Assembly (NCBI GenBank): GCA_002316385.1
Contig: DCDL01000035.1
Location: forward strand, 280 to 13,081
DNA length: 12,802 bases
Reading direction: 5' to 3'
DNA from: Clostridium sp. UBA1056
Lineage (GTDB): Bacteria; Bacillota; Clostridia; Clostridiales; Clostridiaceae
Part shown: piece by piece, positions 7,081 to 12,802 of the stretch
Layout of the letters: every line of letters starts with the position of its first letter
How positions within the stretch are numbered: the stretch's first letter is position 1
The notes under the pieces: generated by a model
What the model was told of the DNA's origin: nothing
Seen by the model: only the letters and a program-made list of their open reading frames with translations
The model's database searches: none
Translations under genes and position numbers: made by a program

Positions 7081-7147
7081 AAAAATTCGTCTGTTTAAAA
7101 GTAATCTCATTCCTTTATAAAGGATAGCAAATTATTTTTAAACAGAC
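7081..7147 (-). terminator. Terminator of the ABC exporter operon
   Basis: GTCTGTTTAAAAGTAAT (7089-7105) pairs with ATTATTTTTAAACAGAC (7131-7147): 17 bp with one G-U. A 14-bp palindrome TCCTTTATAAAGGA lies in the loop. On the minus strand GAATTTTTTTAG follows directly, so it ends the exporter transcript; it may also stop the LDCC gene on plus, with a weaker tail. Confidence 0.85.
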
Positions 7148-7176
7148 CTTTAAATTTTATCAAAAACAGTTAATAG

Positions 7177-8493
7177 TTATTTTTCGTTACCAAATATAGT
7201 GAATAAATCTTTTATTTTAAGCCTATTTCCTGTATGAAGTATTACTACAGAGTATATTCTAGCTGTAAATAAAGTTAATACTACAATTGTTGATATTAAT
7301 ATTAACAATGAAACACCCATTTCTGCCATTCCTAACGTGCCTGATAAGATCATAGATGGTATATAAAATGGTGCAGAGAATGGTACATAAGTTGCAATAG
7401 TTCCTATTGTTGATTCAGGTGCCATTATTGCTGCAAATGCTAAGTAAAAAGCTATTATTGAGATAAATGATATTGGCATAAGAGCAGTGTTTAAGTCTTC
7501 TAACTTACTTATAGTTGCACCAACTAAAGCGTTTAATACAGCATACAGCACATATCCTAATATAAAGAATAGTATTATTAATATTAACTGTAGTACTGGA
7601 ATTCTTCCAAGTATGGCCGATATATCAAATATATTTGCAGAAGTATCTATAAATTTCTTAACTATAGCCCCACTTCCTACAAAAGATATATAAGCAGTAA
7701 GTAGTATAGATGCAAATTGAGTTATTGCTAAGAATCCCATACCAACACATTTACCTACAACAAGTTCCATTGGTTTGGTTGATGTAAGTAATAATTCCAT
7801 TACTCTTGAAGTCTTTTCTGCAACTATAGAACTAGCAACCCAATATCCATAGAAGTAAATTATATAGAATAGCAGCATACACGCCACCATAGGAAATACA
7901 CTTTTTATTATAATATCTTCAAAAGTATCATCTTGAGCTCCAGCAGTAAACACTTGAGTATTTATAGGTGTAGATAATCTTTCTAAATCCTCTTGTGATA
8001 CTCCAGCATTGATTAATCTACTACTATTTAAAACATTAGATACAGCTTGTGCTAATATTTGTCCATCTTCTGAAGATACTGTATTACTAGTTGGGGTAAT
8101 TACCTCTACGTAGTATCCCACAGCTTCATTACTAATGGATACTAGCACTGTTTTATCTTCTGTGGTTTGAAGTTTCTCTACTATAGATGCTCTACTTTCT
8201 GTAGCCTTTTCAAATTTCAAATTTGGTAATACTGCCTTTATTGATGGCTCTAAGTCTATTCCTAAATCAGAATCATCCATATAATAAGCAGTCTCTATTC
8301 CTACATTCATAGTACCATTAGTAGCTTCTTTATTGTCATCATCCTTACCTGAAAATGCAGGGATAAAGTTTATTAAAGATGTTAATATAAGTACTGCAAT
8401 TAATATAATGGTGGTAGAAACCTTAAATGCTTTTCCTTTAACCTGCTGAGCTACAGTAAATTTAGTAACCTTCCAAAAATTATCCATATTCAT
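7177..8493 (-). CDS. ABC-2 type exporter permease (NatB/YhaP-like)
   Basis: Membrane half of an ABC-2 exporter, 438 aa from the ATG at 8493 (MNMDNFWKVTKF). This start lies one base after the ATPase stop, with GGTGGGTG before it; a longer frame from 8550 would overlap the ATPase gene by 56 bp and is not needed. One membrane helix (about residues 26-48) is followed by a large external domain to about 200. Then come five or so helices containing the typical motif EKTSRVMELLLTSTKPMELVVGKCVG between helices 2 and 3. This layout is that of the NatB/YhaP sodium-efflux-like group. The real substrate cannot be read from sequence: Na+, a drug or an antimicrobial peptide are all possible. It is translationally coupled to the ATPase. 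Confidence 0.88.
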   Translation of the reverse strand: MNMDNFWKVTKFTVAQQVKGKAFKVSTTIILIAVLILTSLINFIPAFSGKDDDNKEATNGTMNVGIETAYYMDDSDLGIDLEPSIKAVLPNLKFEKATESRASIVEKLQTTEDKTVLVSISNEAVGYYVEVITPTSNTVSSEDGQILAQAVSNVLNSSRLINAGVSQEDLERLSTPINTQVFTAGAQDDTFEDIIIKSVFPMVACMLLFYIIYFYGYWVASSIVAEKTSRVMELLLTSTKPMELVVGKCVGMGFLAITQFASILLTAYISFVGSGAIVKKFIDTSANIFDISAILGRIPVLQLILIILFFILGYVLYAVLNALVGATISKLEDLNTALMPISFISIIAFYLAFAAIMAPESTIGTIATYVPFSAPFYIPSMILSGTLGMAEMGVSLLILISTIVVLTLFTARIYSVVILHTGNRLKIKDLFTIFGNEK

Positions 8494-8494
8494 T

Positions 8495-9385
8495 CTACTC
8501 ACCCACCTTTTCAATAAATATTTCATGAAGAGTTGGCTCTCTAAGCTCAAATCTTATAACTGAAATATCTCTATTTAATATTTCTTTTAGTAGCATCATA
8601 GCTTCCTCTTCTTTATTAATGCCTAATTCTATATAATCTTGATTTTCATTTAAAATTTTCATATTAGATTTCTCTACTAATTCTCTTACATCACCATCAC
8701 ATTTTAAAATTAAGTGATTTCTTCCGTAGGATCTCTTAATAGCATTTAAATTACCACTTAGTACAGTTTTCCCTTTATTAAGGATGACAAGATTCTCACA
8801 AAATTCCTCTATAGTACTCATTTGGTGGCTTGACATTATTATATATTTTCCCTTTGCTATCTCTTCTTTAATAACCTCTTTAAATAAGTCTGTATTTACT
8901 GGATCAAGACCACTTAATGGCTCATCTAAAATTAATATGTCTGGATTAGATATTAAAGCTGCAATAAATTGTATCTTTTGCTGATTACCCTTAGATAATT
9001 GTTCAGCTCTTTTATTTTTATATTCTGTGGCCTCTAATCTTTCAAGCCAATAATCAATACTTTTTAAAGCATCCTTACGAGTCATTCCTTTTAACTCACC
9101 AAAGTATATTAACTGATCTAGCACTGTAAACTTTGAATATATACCACGCTCTTCTGCTAAGTAGCCTGTGGCAACTTCTTTAGGATTATATGTATTCCCA
9201 TTCCAAGTCACCGTCCCACCGTCTTTTTTTAACATCCCTAGCATCATTCTTATAGTGGTAGTTTTTCCTGCACCATTAGTTCCTAATAATCCAAAAACTC
9301 CAGGCTTATCTATGGAAAAACTTAGATCATCAACTACTAATTTATCACCATAACTCTTAACAAGATTATTTACCTTTAACGACAT
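8495..9385 (-). CDS. ABC exporter ATP-binding protein (NatA/YhaQ-like)
   Basis: A 296-aa cytoplasmic ATPase that powers the neighbouring permease. Walker A is GTNGAGKTT (35-43), the signature LSKGNQQK (130-137), Walker B LILDEP (151-156) with the D-loop SGLDP, and the switch His in SSHQ (187). The Q-loop region reads GYLAEERGIY, as in the NatA/YhaQ type ('GYLPEERGLY'). A C-terminal extension from about 220 includes LREPTLHEIFIEKVGE, usual for exporters of this group. GGGGGAGG before the ATG is a strong RBS. It is the first gene of a two-gene operon with a clear promoter and terminator. Confidence 0.92.
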   Translation of the reverse strand: MSLKVNNLVKSYGDKLVVDDLSFSIDKPGVFGLLGTNGAGKTTTIRMMLGMLKKDGGTVTWNGNTYNPKEVATGYLAEERGIYSKFTVLDQLIYFGELKGMTRKDALKSIDYWLERLEATEYKNKRAEQLSKGNQQKIQFIAALISNPDILILDEPLSGLDPVNTDLFKEVIKEEIAKGKYIIMSSHQMSTIEEFCENLVILNKGKTVLSGNLNAIKRSYGRNHLILKCDGDVRELVEKSNMKILNENQDYIELGINKEEEAMMLLKEILNRDISVIRFELREPTLHEIFIEKVGE

Positions 9386-9459
9386 ATTTCCTCCCCCTTA
9401 CATAACTCTTCATTAAATTATGTATAATTTTATTGTCAGTCTTTCAAGCTCATGGTATT

Positions 9460-9488
9460 AATATATAGTATTGTAAATTTGTAGTCAA
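9460..9488 (-). promoter_or_regulatory. Sigma-A promoter of the ABC exporter operon
   Basis: Minus strand: -35 TTGACT (9483-9488), 17-bp spacer, -10 TATATT (9460-9465), about 75 bp before the ATPase start. Confidence 0.7.
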
Positions 9489-9581
9489 TATATTTTTATC
9501 ATTTAAGCACGATTCAATTTTTGCTTAAATGAATTCTTAAACTATCAAAAGACTTACAGATGTCTATATTTAAATAATTAC

Positions 9582-9623
9582 AAAAAACATATGCGTATAC
9601 TATGCAAATTCATAGTATACGCA
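9582..9623 (-). terminator. Strong hairpin terminator, probably of the HD-GYP operon
   Basis: TGCGTATACTATG (9592-9604), 6-nt loop, CATAGTATACGCA (9611-9623): a perfect 13-bp stem. On the minus strand TATGTTTTTTG follows, so it stops transcripts coming from the HD-GYP/DUF5317 side. No T-run exists on plus. The foldback element at 9627-9818 separates it from the DUF5317 stop. Confidence 0.8.
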
Positions 9624-9626
9624 AAA

Positions 9627-9818
9627 GGGACTTTCGCAAAATAAGCTAATCTAAATAAATATTGAATAAGCACTTATATTATTAACGCTCAGTCTTTTCG
9701 GAATAACTAAATCAAAAATTTATATTCTTACTTATCCAAATGGCATTTGCTAACAATAATATTAAAGTGCAGCTTCAATATTCTATATAAGATTAGTAAT
9801 ATATTTTGTGAAAGCCCC
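9627..9818. mobile_element. MITE-like foldback element, 192 bp
   Basis: The ends are GGGACTTTCGCAAAATA (9627-9643) and, inverted, GGGGCTTTCACAAAATA (9802-9818): 15 of 17 bases match. The symmetry goes on inward with small gaps: CTAATCTAAATA and CTAATCTTATATA, then AATATTGAA on both arms, then GCACTT and ATATTATT on both arms. The whole piece can therefore fold on itself. It has no ORF. Terminal repeats beginning GGGG, small size and no coding content fit a miniature inverted-repeat element moved by another element's transposase. No clear target duplication is visible (flanks cgcaaaa and taaatat). The parent transposase family is unknown; an IS1182-type origin is a guess. Confidence 0.65.
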
Positions 9819-9850
9819 TAAATATTATGTATAAAATTATAATTCCATAT

Positions 9851-10390
9851 CTACTTACAATCAGTTTTAAGCTTCATTCCCTTTACTATAACACCCATTA
9901 TGCCTATAGCTAATATAATATCTCCCACACTAGCTATACCAGATAATCTCCATAGTTTATATGGTATTATATCTGCTAAAATCTTAAAATTTGTTTCTGC
10001 ATTTAATATAGAGTATAGACCTTTCGTCTTAACAGGTCCAGCTACATTTAATATTTCCATAGCCTTTCCACTAATGGGCATAGTGCATTGATTTCCAAAT
10101 ATAACTATAATATTTAAGATAAATCCTAATCCTATTATTAAAATCATCTTATATTTTCTATTAATATATATAAATATCATTATACAACTATACATTATCA
10201 CATTTAGAAAGTAAGTTAAATTCCCAATTTGAAGATATTCTGATTTAAGAAAAATCTTCATTATAAATTCTACTAAAAATCCTAGGACTATAAGCCACCA
10301 TCCTTTAATTTCTAGATTATTTAAATTTCCTAAATTTCCTTTTAGTAAATATCCTAATACTACTCCAAGGATTACTGAAAATAAGAACAT
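9851..10390 (-). CDS. DUF5317 family membrane protein
   Basis: A 179-aa membrane protein with about five helices: MFLFSVILGVVLGYLLKG at the N-terminus, KGWWLIVLGFLVEFIMKIF, YFLNVIMYSCIMIFIYI, MILIIGLGFILNIIVIFG, and a last one near VGDIILAIGIMGVIVKG. Between the last two is the family's loop QCTMPISGKAM and KILADIIPYKLW. The start is set at ATG 10390, with GGGGGA six bases upstream; a GTG five codons earlier overlaps that RBS. It lies 44 bp after the HD-GYP gene on the same strand, so it is probably last in that operon. Its function is unknown; DUF5317 genes often sit beside HD-GYP genes, which suggests a shared job at the membrane. Confidence 0.8.
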   Translation of the reverse strand: MFLFSVILGVVLGYLLKGNLGNLNNLEIKGWWLIVLGFLVEFIMKIFLKSEYLQIGNLTYFLNVIMYSCIMIFIYINRKYKMILIIGLGFILNIIVIFGNQCTMPISGKAMEILNVAGPVKTKGLYSILNAETNFKILADIIPYKLWRLSGIASVGDIILAIGIMGVIVKGMKLKTDCK

Positions 10391-10434
10391 GACTATCCCC
10401 CACACTAAAAAATATTTAGAAAAGCTTTATTAAA

Positions 10435-11748
10435 CTATTTACCTTCTTCATAATAGCAAGGCAGCTTTCCACCATTCTTCTTTACAATATTTAAGTAAGC
10501 TTCTGCTACAAGAGGATGAAATTGAGTCCCTGAATACTTAGTAATTTCATCTATTATAATATCTGTTGGAAGCCCCTTTCTATAAGGTCTATCAGATGCC
10601 ATGGCATCTATCGTATCTGCAAGTTGTACTATGTAAACATTTAGAGGCAATTCGTCGCCCTTTTTACCATCTGGATACCCTTTTCCATCATATCTTTCAT
10701 GATGGCTCCTAACTACAGGGTGTATATAATCAATATTTTTAATATCCTTTATTATTTTAATTCCTATCTGAGGATGTTCTTTTATAATCTTAAACTCTTC
10801 ATCTGTTAATTTACCTGGTTTATTTAATATGGTGTCACTAACGCCAATTTTACCTACATCATGGAGCATAGCAGTAATACTTAATTGTTCAATCTTCCAT
10901 TGATTATACTTCAACTCTTTTGCTATAGCTACAGATATCTCAGCCACCCTTCTAGAATGACCTTCAGTATACTTATCCCTAGCATCCATGGCATTCATTA
11001 ATGCTTCTACAGTTTCTATAAATTGAGATTTTGAATTTATGTATAGAAGTAAAGTGTATCTAATTAATATTATTGGAAATATCGTAAATACAATACCAAA
11101 GCGACCATGTTTATGAAATATACCTGCTAATAATATACCTATAGGTATCATCACTAATGAGTTCAAAAATCCTACTTTAATATTTCCTAAAAAGCAAAAC
11201 CAAAAATTTTTATTTGTCATTATGCACATTAATATAGATATAATCAATATATTAGTTACAAAATATGCTATTCCGAAAATTATAATTGGACCTATGTTAT
11301 AATAAATAAATTCAATATTAAACGATCCTCCACATGCTCTATAAAAAAAATTACTTATAATTATAGGCAAAAGTAAAGCACAACAATTAAAAGCTGTTCC
11401 ATAAATAGGAGTATTAAATATATGTTTATGACTATAACCATATTTATTTTTATCTACTTTGATTACTCTAAATAAAAATCCTATTATTGTTATTATTATA
11501 CATTGAAAAGTTCCAAATAAAATATATGCAGCTAATGTTACTGCAAAACTCATACTGAAAGACATATTTTTAAATTCAACCGTTAATGATTCAGTTAATG
11601 CTGTTAAAATTATAAAAAATATTACATTCCAAATACTTTTGATTTCTATATTTATTTGATTTAGACAAATGGAATTTACGAAAAGAACGAAGGTTATTAT
11701 ATATATTGCTATAAAAAAGACTTTTGCTTTTAAAGGTATATTCTTCAC
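10435..11748 (-). CDS. Membrane-bound HD-GYP c-di-GMP phosphodiesterase
   Basis: 437 aa. The first 240 residues hold about eight membrane helices and no known ligand domain. The rest is a complete HD-GYP domain, the class that breaks the second messenger cyclic di-GMP. Key parts are EGHSRRV (262-268), the metal-binding HDVGKIG (296-302), the EHPQIG helix, HHERYDGKGYP (349-359, the GYP motif) and ADTIDAMASDRPYR (377-390). All usual metal ligands seem present, so activity is expected. The start is GTG 11748, as GGGAGG lies seven bases before it; an overlapping ATG at 11750 runs straight into TGA, and the TTG at 11763 would lie upstream of the RBS. It follows the 29-aa peptide gene by 50 bp. The inverted-repeat arm 11774-11783 lies just before its RBS and could mask translation. 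Confidence 0.9.
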   Translation of the reverse strand: MKNIPLKAKVFFIAIYIITFVLFVNSICLNQINIEIKSIWNVIFFIILTALTESLTVEFKNMSFSMSFAVTLAAYILFGTFQCIIITIIGFLFRVIKVDKNKYGYSHKHIFNTPIYGTAFNCCALLLPIIISNFFYRACGGSFNIEFIYYNIGPIIIFGIAYFVTNILIISILMCIMTNKNFWFCFLGNIKVGFLNSLVMIPIGILLAGIFHKHGRFGIVFTIFPIILIRYTLLLYINSKSQFIETVEALMNAMDARDKYTEGHSRRVAEISVAIAKELKYNQWKIEQLSITAMLHDVGKIGVSDTILNKPGKLTDEEFKIIKEHPQIGIKIIKDIKNIDYIHPVVRSHHERYDGKGYPDGKKGDELPLNVYIVQLADTIDAMASDRPYRKGLPTDIIIDEITKYSGTQFHPLVAEAYLNIVKKNGGKLPCYYEEGK

Positions 11749-11798
11749 ATAAATTCCTCCCAAATATATTTAAGGCCGATTATTTTAGCTATGTTTAA

Positions 11799-11888
11799 TT
11801 AAAATATCCAAGTTACGCTTGAACCACCAGCCATTGCTAAAGCTAATAAAGCTATTAAAGCTGGCATAACTTTTTTCATGTTTTTCAT
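11799..11888 (-). CDS. 29-aa hydrophobic peptide, possible signal or membrane peptide
   Basis: The ATG at 11888 is preceded by AAGGGGGA, eight bases away. The chain reads MKNMKKVMPALIALLALAMA (basic start, then an Ala/Leu-rich helix) and ends GGSSVTWIF. The AMA-GG junction looks like a signal-peptidase site, which would free a GGSSVTWIF nonapeptide. Without cutting it would be a single-helix membrane peptide. It lies between a conserved unknown gene and a membrane HD-GYP gene, all on one strand. It resembles autoinducer precursors in size and aromatic end, but it has no Cys, no acidic tail and no agrB partner, so it is not a standard AgrD. Too short for most gene finders; the RBS and clean composition make it likely real. 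Confidence 0.65.
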   Translation of the reverse strand: MKNMKKVMPALIALLALAMAGGSSVTWIF

Positions 11889-11923
11889 TATGAAAATCCC
11901 CCTTATATGCAAATTAACAAATA

Positions 11924-11959
11924 TCCGCTAAAGATCTGTCATAATTTCCACTCCGCTAA
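11924..11959 (-). repeat. Two direct copies of TTAGCGGA in the peptide leader
   Basis: Minus strand TTAGCGGA at 11952-11959 and 11924-11931, 28 bp apart start to start, within the 128-bp gap between the 202-aa gene and the peptide gene. The GC content is higher than in the surroundings. They may be a regulator site or part of a folded leader. Confidence 0.45.
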
Positions 11960-12016
11960 GGGAAGATAAAATAAATCTAAATAAGTATAATATAATCGGC
12001 CATTAAACCATTTTAA

Positions 12017-12625
12017 TTATTTTTCTATTCTTCTGTTTATTGCATCAAGAGTAGCCTTTGCTATTGCTTCATTTATATCATTTCTTATAATAGCAGTTCC
12101 TATTAGAACCTCTTCTTCAGTGTTATTTATCATATTGATAATAACGGTTACATATGATATGTTTCTAATTGGGTTTATAATTATATCCTCTACGTCAAAT
12201 ACAGATGTTTGTCCAATTATTTCTTCTATGGCTGATGCAGTAGCTTTAGCTACTACCCTTCGTCTATTAACACTCGTCCCAATCGCTGTCTCCCTAGAGG
12301 CATATTCCCTATCATCCATAGTCAACCTAATTTCACATTCCACGTTATTATCCTTAACTCCTAAAGAAATACCTTCATATTTAATTTTTTTTATAGATTT
12401 TCTTTCGCCAGTATCTATTTGAGCTATACTAATTAATTTTCTATCTATCCTATAATCAAATATTGCAAGAAGTGCTGATTCGATGTCTCTTACAATCTGC
12501 TTAGGTGACCTTATAGTACTAGCAATAATGTGAACCTCTTCTAACTCTTCATTATTGTACACTACCTTAGCATGAGTCACACCTTGAATTTTCGTTATAA
12601 CATCTTCAAAGGATATAAAATCCAT
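12017..12625 (-). CDS. Conserved hypothetical protein, 202 aa
   Basis: Soluble 202-aa protein without signal peptide or cysteine-rich motif. The N-terminal 65 residues contain IQGVTHAKVVYNNEELEEVH and RSPKQIVRDIESALLAIFDY, a pattern I have seen in unnamed clostridial and actinobacterial proteins. The C-terminal 130 residues carry two similar helices, NRRRVVAKATASAIEEIIG and INEAIAKATLDAINRRIE, each preceded or followed by strands, so it may be a repeated alpha/beta unit. The start is ATG 12625, with GAGGTG six bases before; an upstream GTG overlaps that RBS. It begins a same-strand cluster with the peptide, HD-GYP and DUF5317 genes. Its function is unknown; the context suggests signalling. 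Confidence 0.75.
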   Translation of the reverse strand: MDFISFEDVITKIQGVTHAKVVYNNEELEEVHIIASTIRSPKQIVRDIESALLAIFDYRIDRKLISIAQIDTGERKSIKKIKYEGISLGVKDNNVECEIRLTMDDREYASRETAIGTSVNRRRVVAKATASAIEEIIGQTSVFDVEDIIINPIRNISYVTVIINMINNTEEEVLIGTAIIRNDINEAIAKATLDAINRRIEK

Positions 12626-12682
12626 AATTAACACCTCATTCTTATATTTTAAGTTAAATTATACATCATATTTCCTTTATTA

Positions 12683-12711
12683 ACAATATTACCTTCTGTA
12701 ATTATTTTCAA
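12683..12711 (-). promoter_or_regulatory. Sigma-A promoter of the 202-aa gene and probable operon
   Basis: Minus strand: -35 TTGAAA (12706-12711), 17-bp spacer, -10 TATTGT (12683-12688), about 58 bp before the ATG at 12625. The last 90 bp of the window show nothing else I can support. Confidence 0.55.
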
Positions 12712-12802
12712 GTTTGTTACATTTCATTATATTAGGCATCTGAAAATAAATAATAAGTCAAAGATGGGAAGTATATTTTGAGTTAGACAAGGAAACAGGT
12801 TC

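Larger units (their letters stand above)
11774..12001. repeat. Inverted repeat framing the 29-aa peptide gene
   Basis: GGCCGATTAT (11774-11783) and ATAATCGGCC (11992-12001) are a perfect 10-bp inverted pair, extended on the outer side by TTTAA/TTAAA with one extra base. They enclose 208 bp holding the peptide gene and its leader. On the minus-strand RNA the second arm falls 13 bases before the HD-GYP RBS. They may form a long-range RNA stem or mark an inserted segment. Confidence 0.6.

Noticed and set aside
7487..7693. Plus-strand reading frame inside the permease gene
   Set aside because: Shadow of the permease on the opposite strand; no RBS.
8494..8550. Longer N-terminus of the ABC permease
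   Set aside because: It would overlap the ATPase gene; the ATG at 8493 follows a GGTGGGTG signal and the ATPase stop.
8784..9353. Two plus-strand frames inside the ATPase gene
   Set aside because: Antisense shadows of a clearly conserved ATPase; no RBS and odd composition.
9900..10091. Plus-strand frame inside DUF5317
   Set aside because: Antisense shadow of the conserved membrane protein.
11799..11888. Classical AgrD autoinducer
   Set aside because: No Cys (or clear Ser) ring site with acidic tail, and no agrB, agrC or agrA gene in the window.
11890..12000. c-di-GMP riboswitch before the peptide/HD-GYP genes
   Set aside because: Neither the class I nor the class II conserved core could be matched by eye. 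A covariance search would settle it.
12120..12422. Plus-strand 100-aa frame opposite the 202-aa gene
   Set aside because: Mirror of the minus-strand gene, which has a promoter, RBS and conserved motif; this frame has none.

Overview
The window is very AT-rich (roughly a quarter to 30% G+C by eye). Its genes have strong AAGGAGG-type ribosome binding sites, short intrinsic terminators and clostridial-type small proteins (DUF1659, DUF2922, an LDCC-type metal-binding peptide). I read it as chromosomal DNA of a Clostridium-like Firmicute. No prophage, CRISPR array, intact transposase, tRNA or rRNA gene was seen.

Layout. 1-1380: histidyl-tRNA synthetase gene hisS (minus). 1433-1672: a gene-free block with its own promoter, a long imperfect hairpin with a symmetric internal bubble, and an intrinsic terminator; it fits 6S RNA in shape and size. 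1820-2881: a P1/S58 (DmpA-like) peptidase gene cut by one in-frame TAA just before the predicted self-cleavage site. 3076-3679: divergent DUF1659 and DUF2922 genes ending at a terminator shared with the convergent lysA (3760-5067, diaminopimelate decarboxylase). 5167-5380: decayed coding remnant. 5464-5655: a second untranslated, well-folded RNA candidate with promoter and terminator. 5768-7066: three small protein genes (51, 72 and 42 aa), the last an LDCC-type peptide. 7177-9488: a NatAB/YhaQP-like ABC exporter operon with a clear sigma-A promoter and a terminator. 9592-9818: a strong terminator hairpin with a 192-bp MITE-like foldback element placed 3 bp from it. 9851-12711: a probable operon reading minus: 202-aa conserved unknown protein, 29-aa hydrophobic peptide, eight-helix membrane HD-GYP protein, DUF5317 membrane protein.

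How the genes work together. hisS, lysA and the 6S-like RNA are housekeeping. The ABC pair probably exports ions or small toxic molecules. The most unusual part is the 9851-12711 cluster. A tiny secreted or membrane-inserted peptide, framed by a 10-bp inverted repeat and preceded by two copies of TTAGCGGA, sits directly before a membrane protein whose cytoplasmic domain should hydrolyse cyclic di-GMP. A peptide-sensing c-di-GMP module is a reasonable but untested reading.
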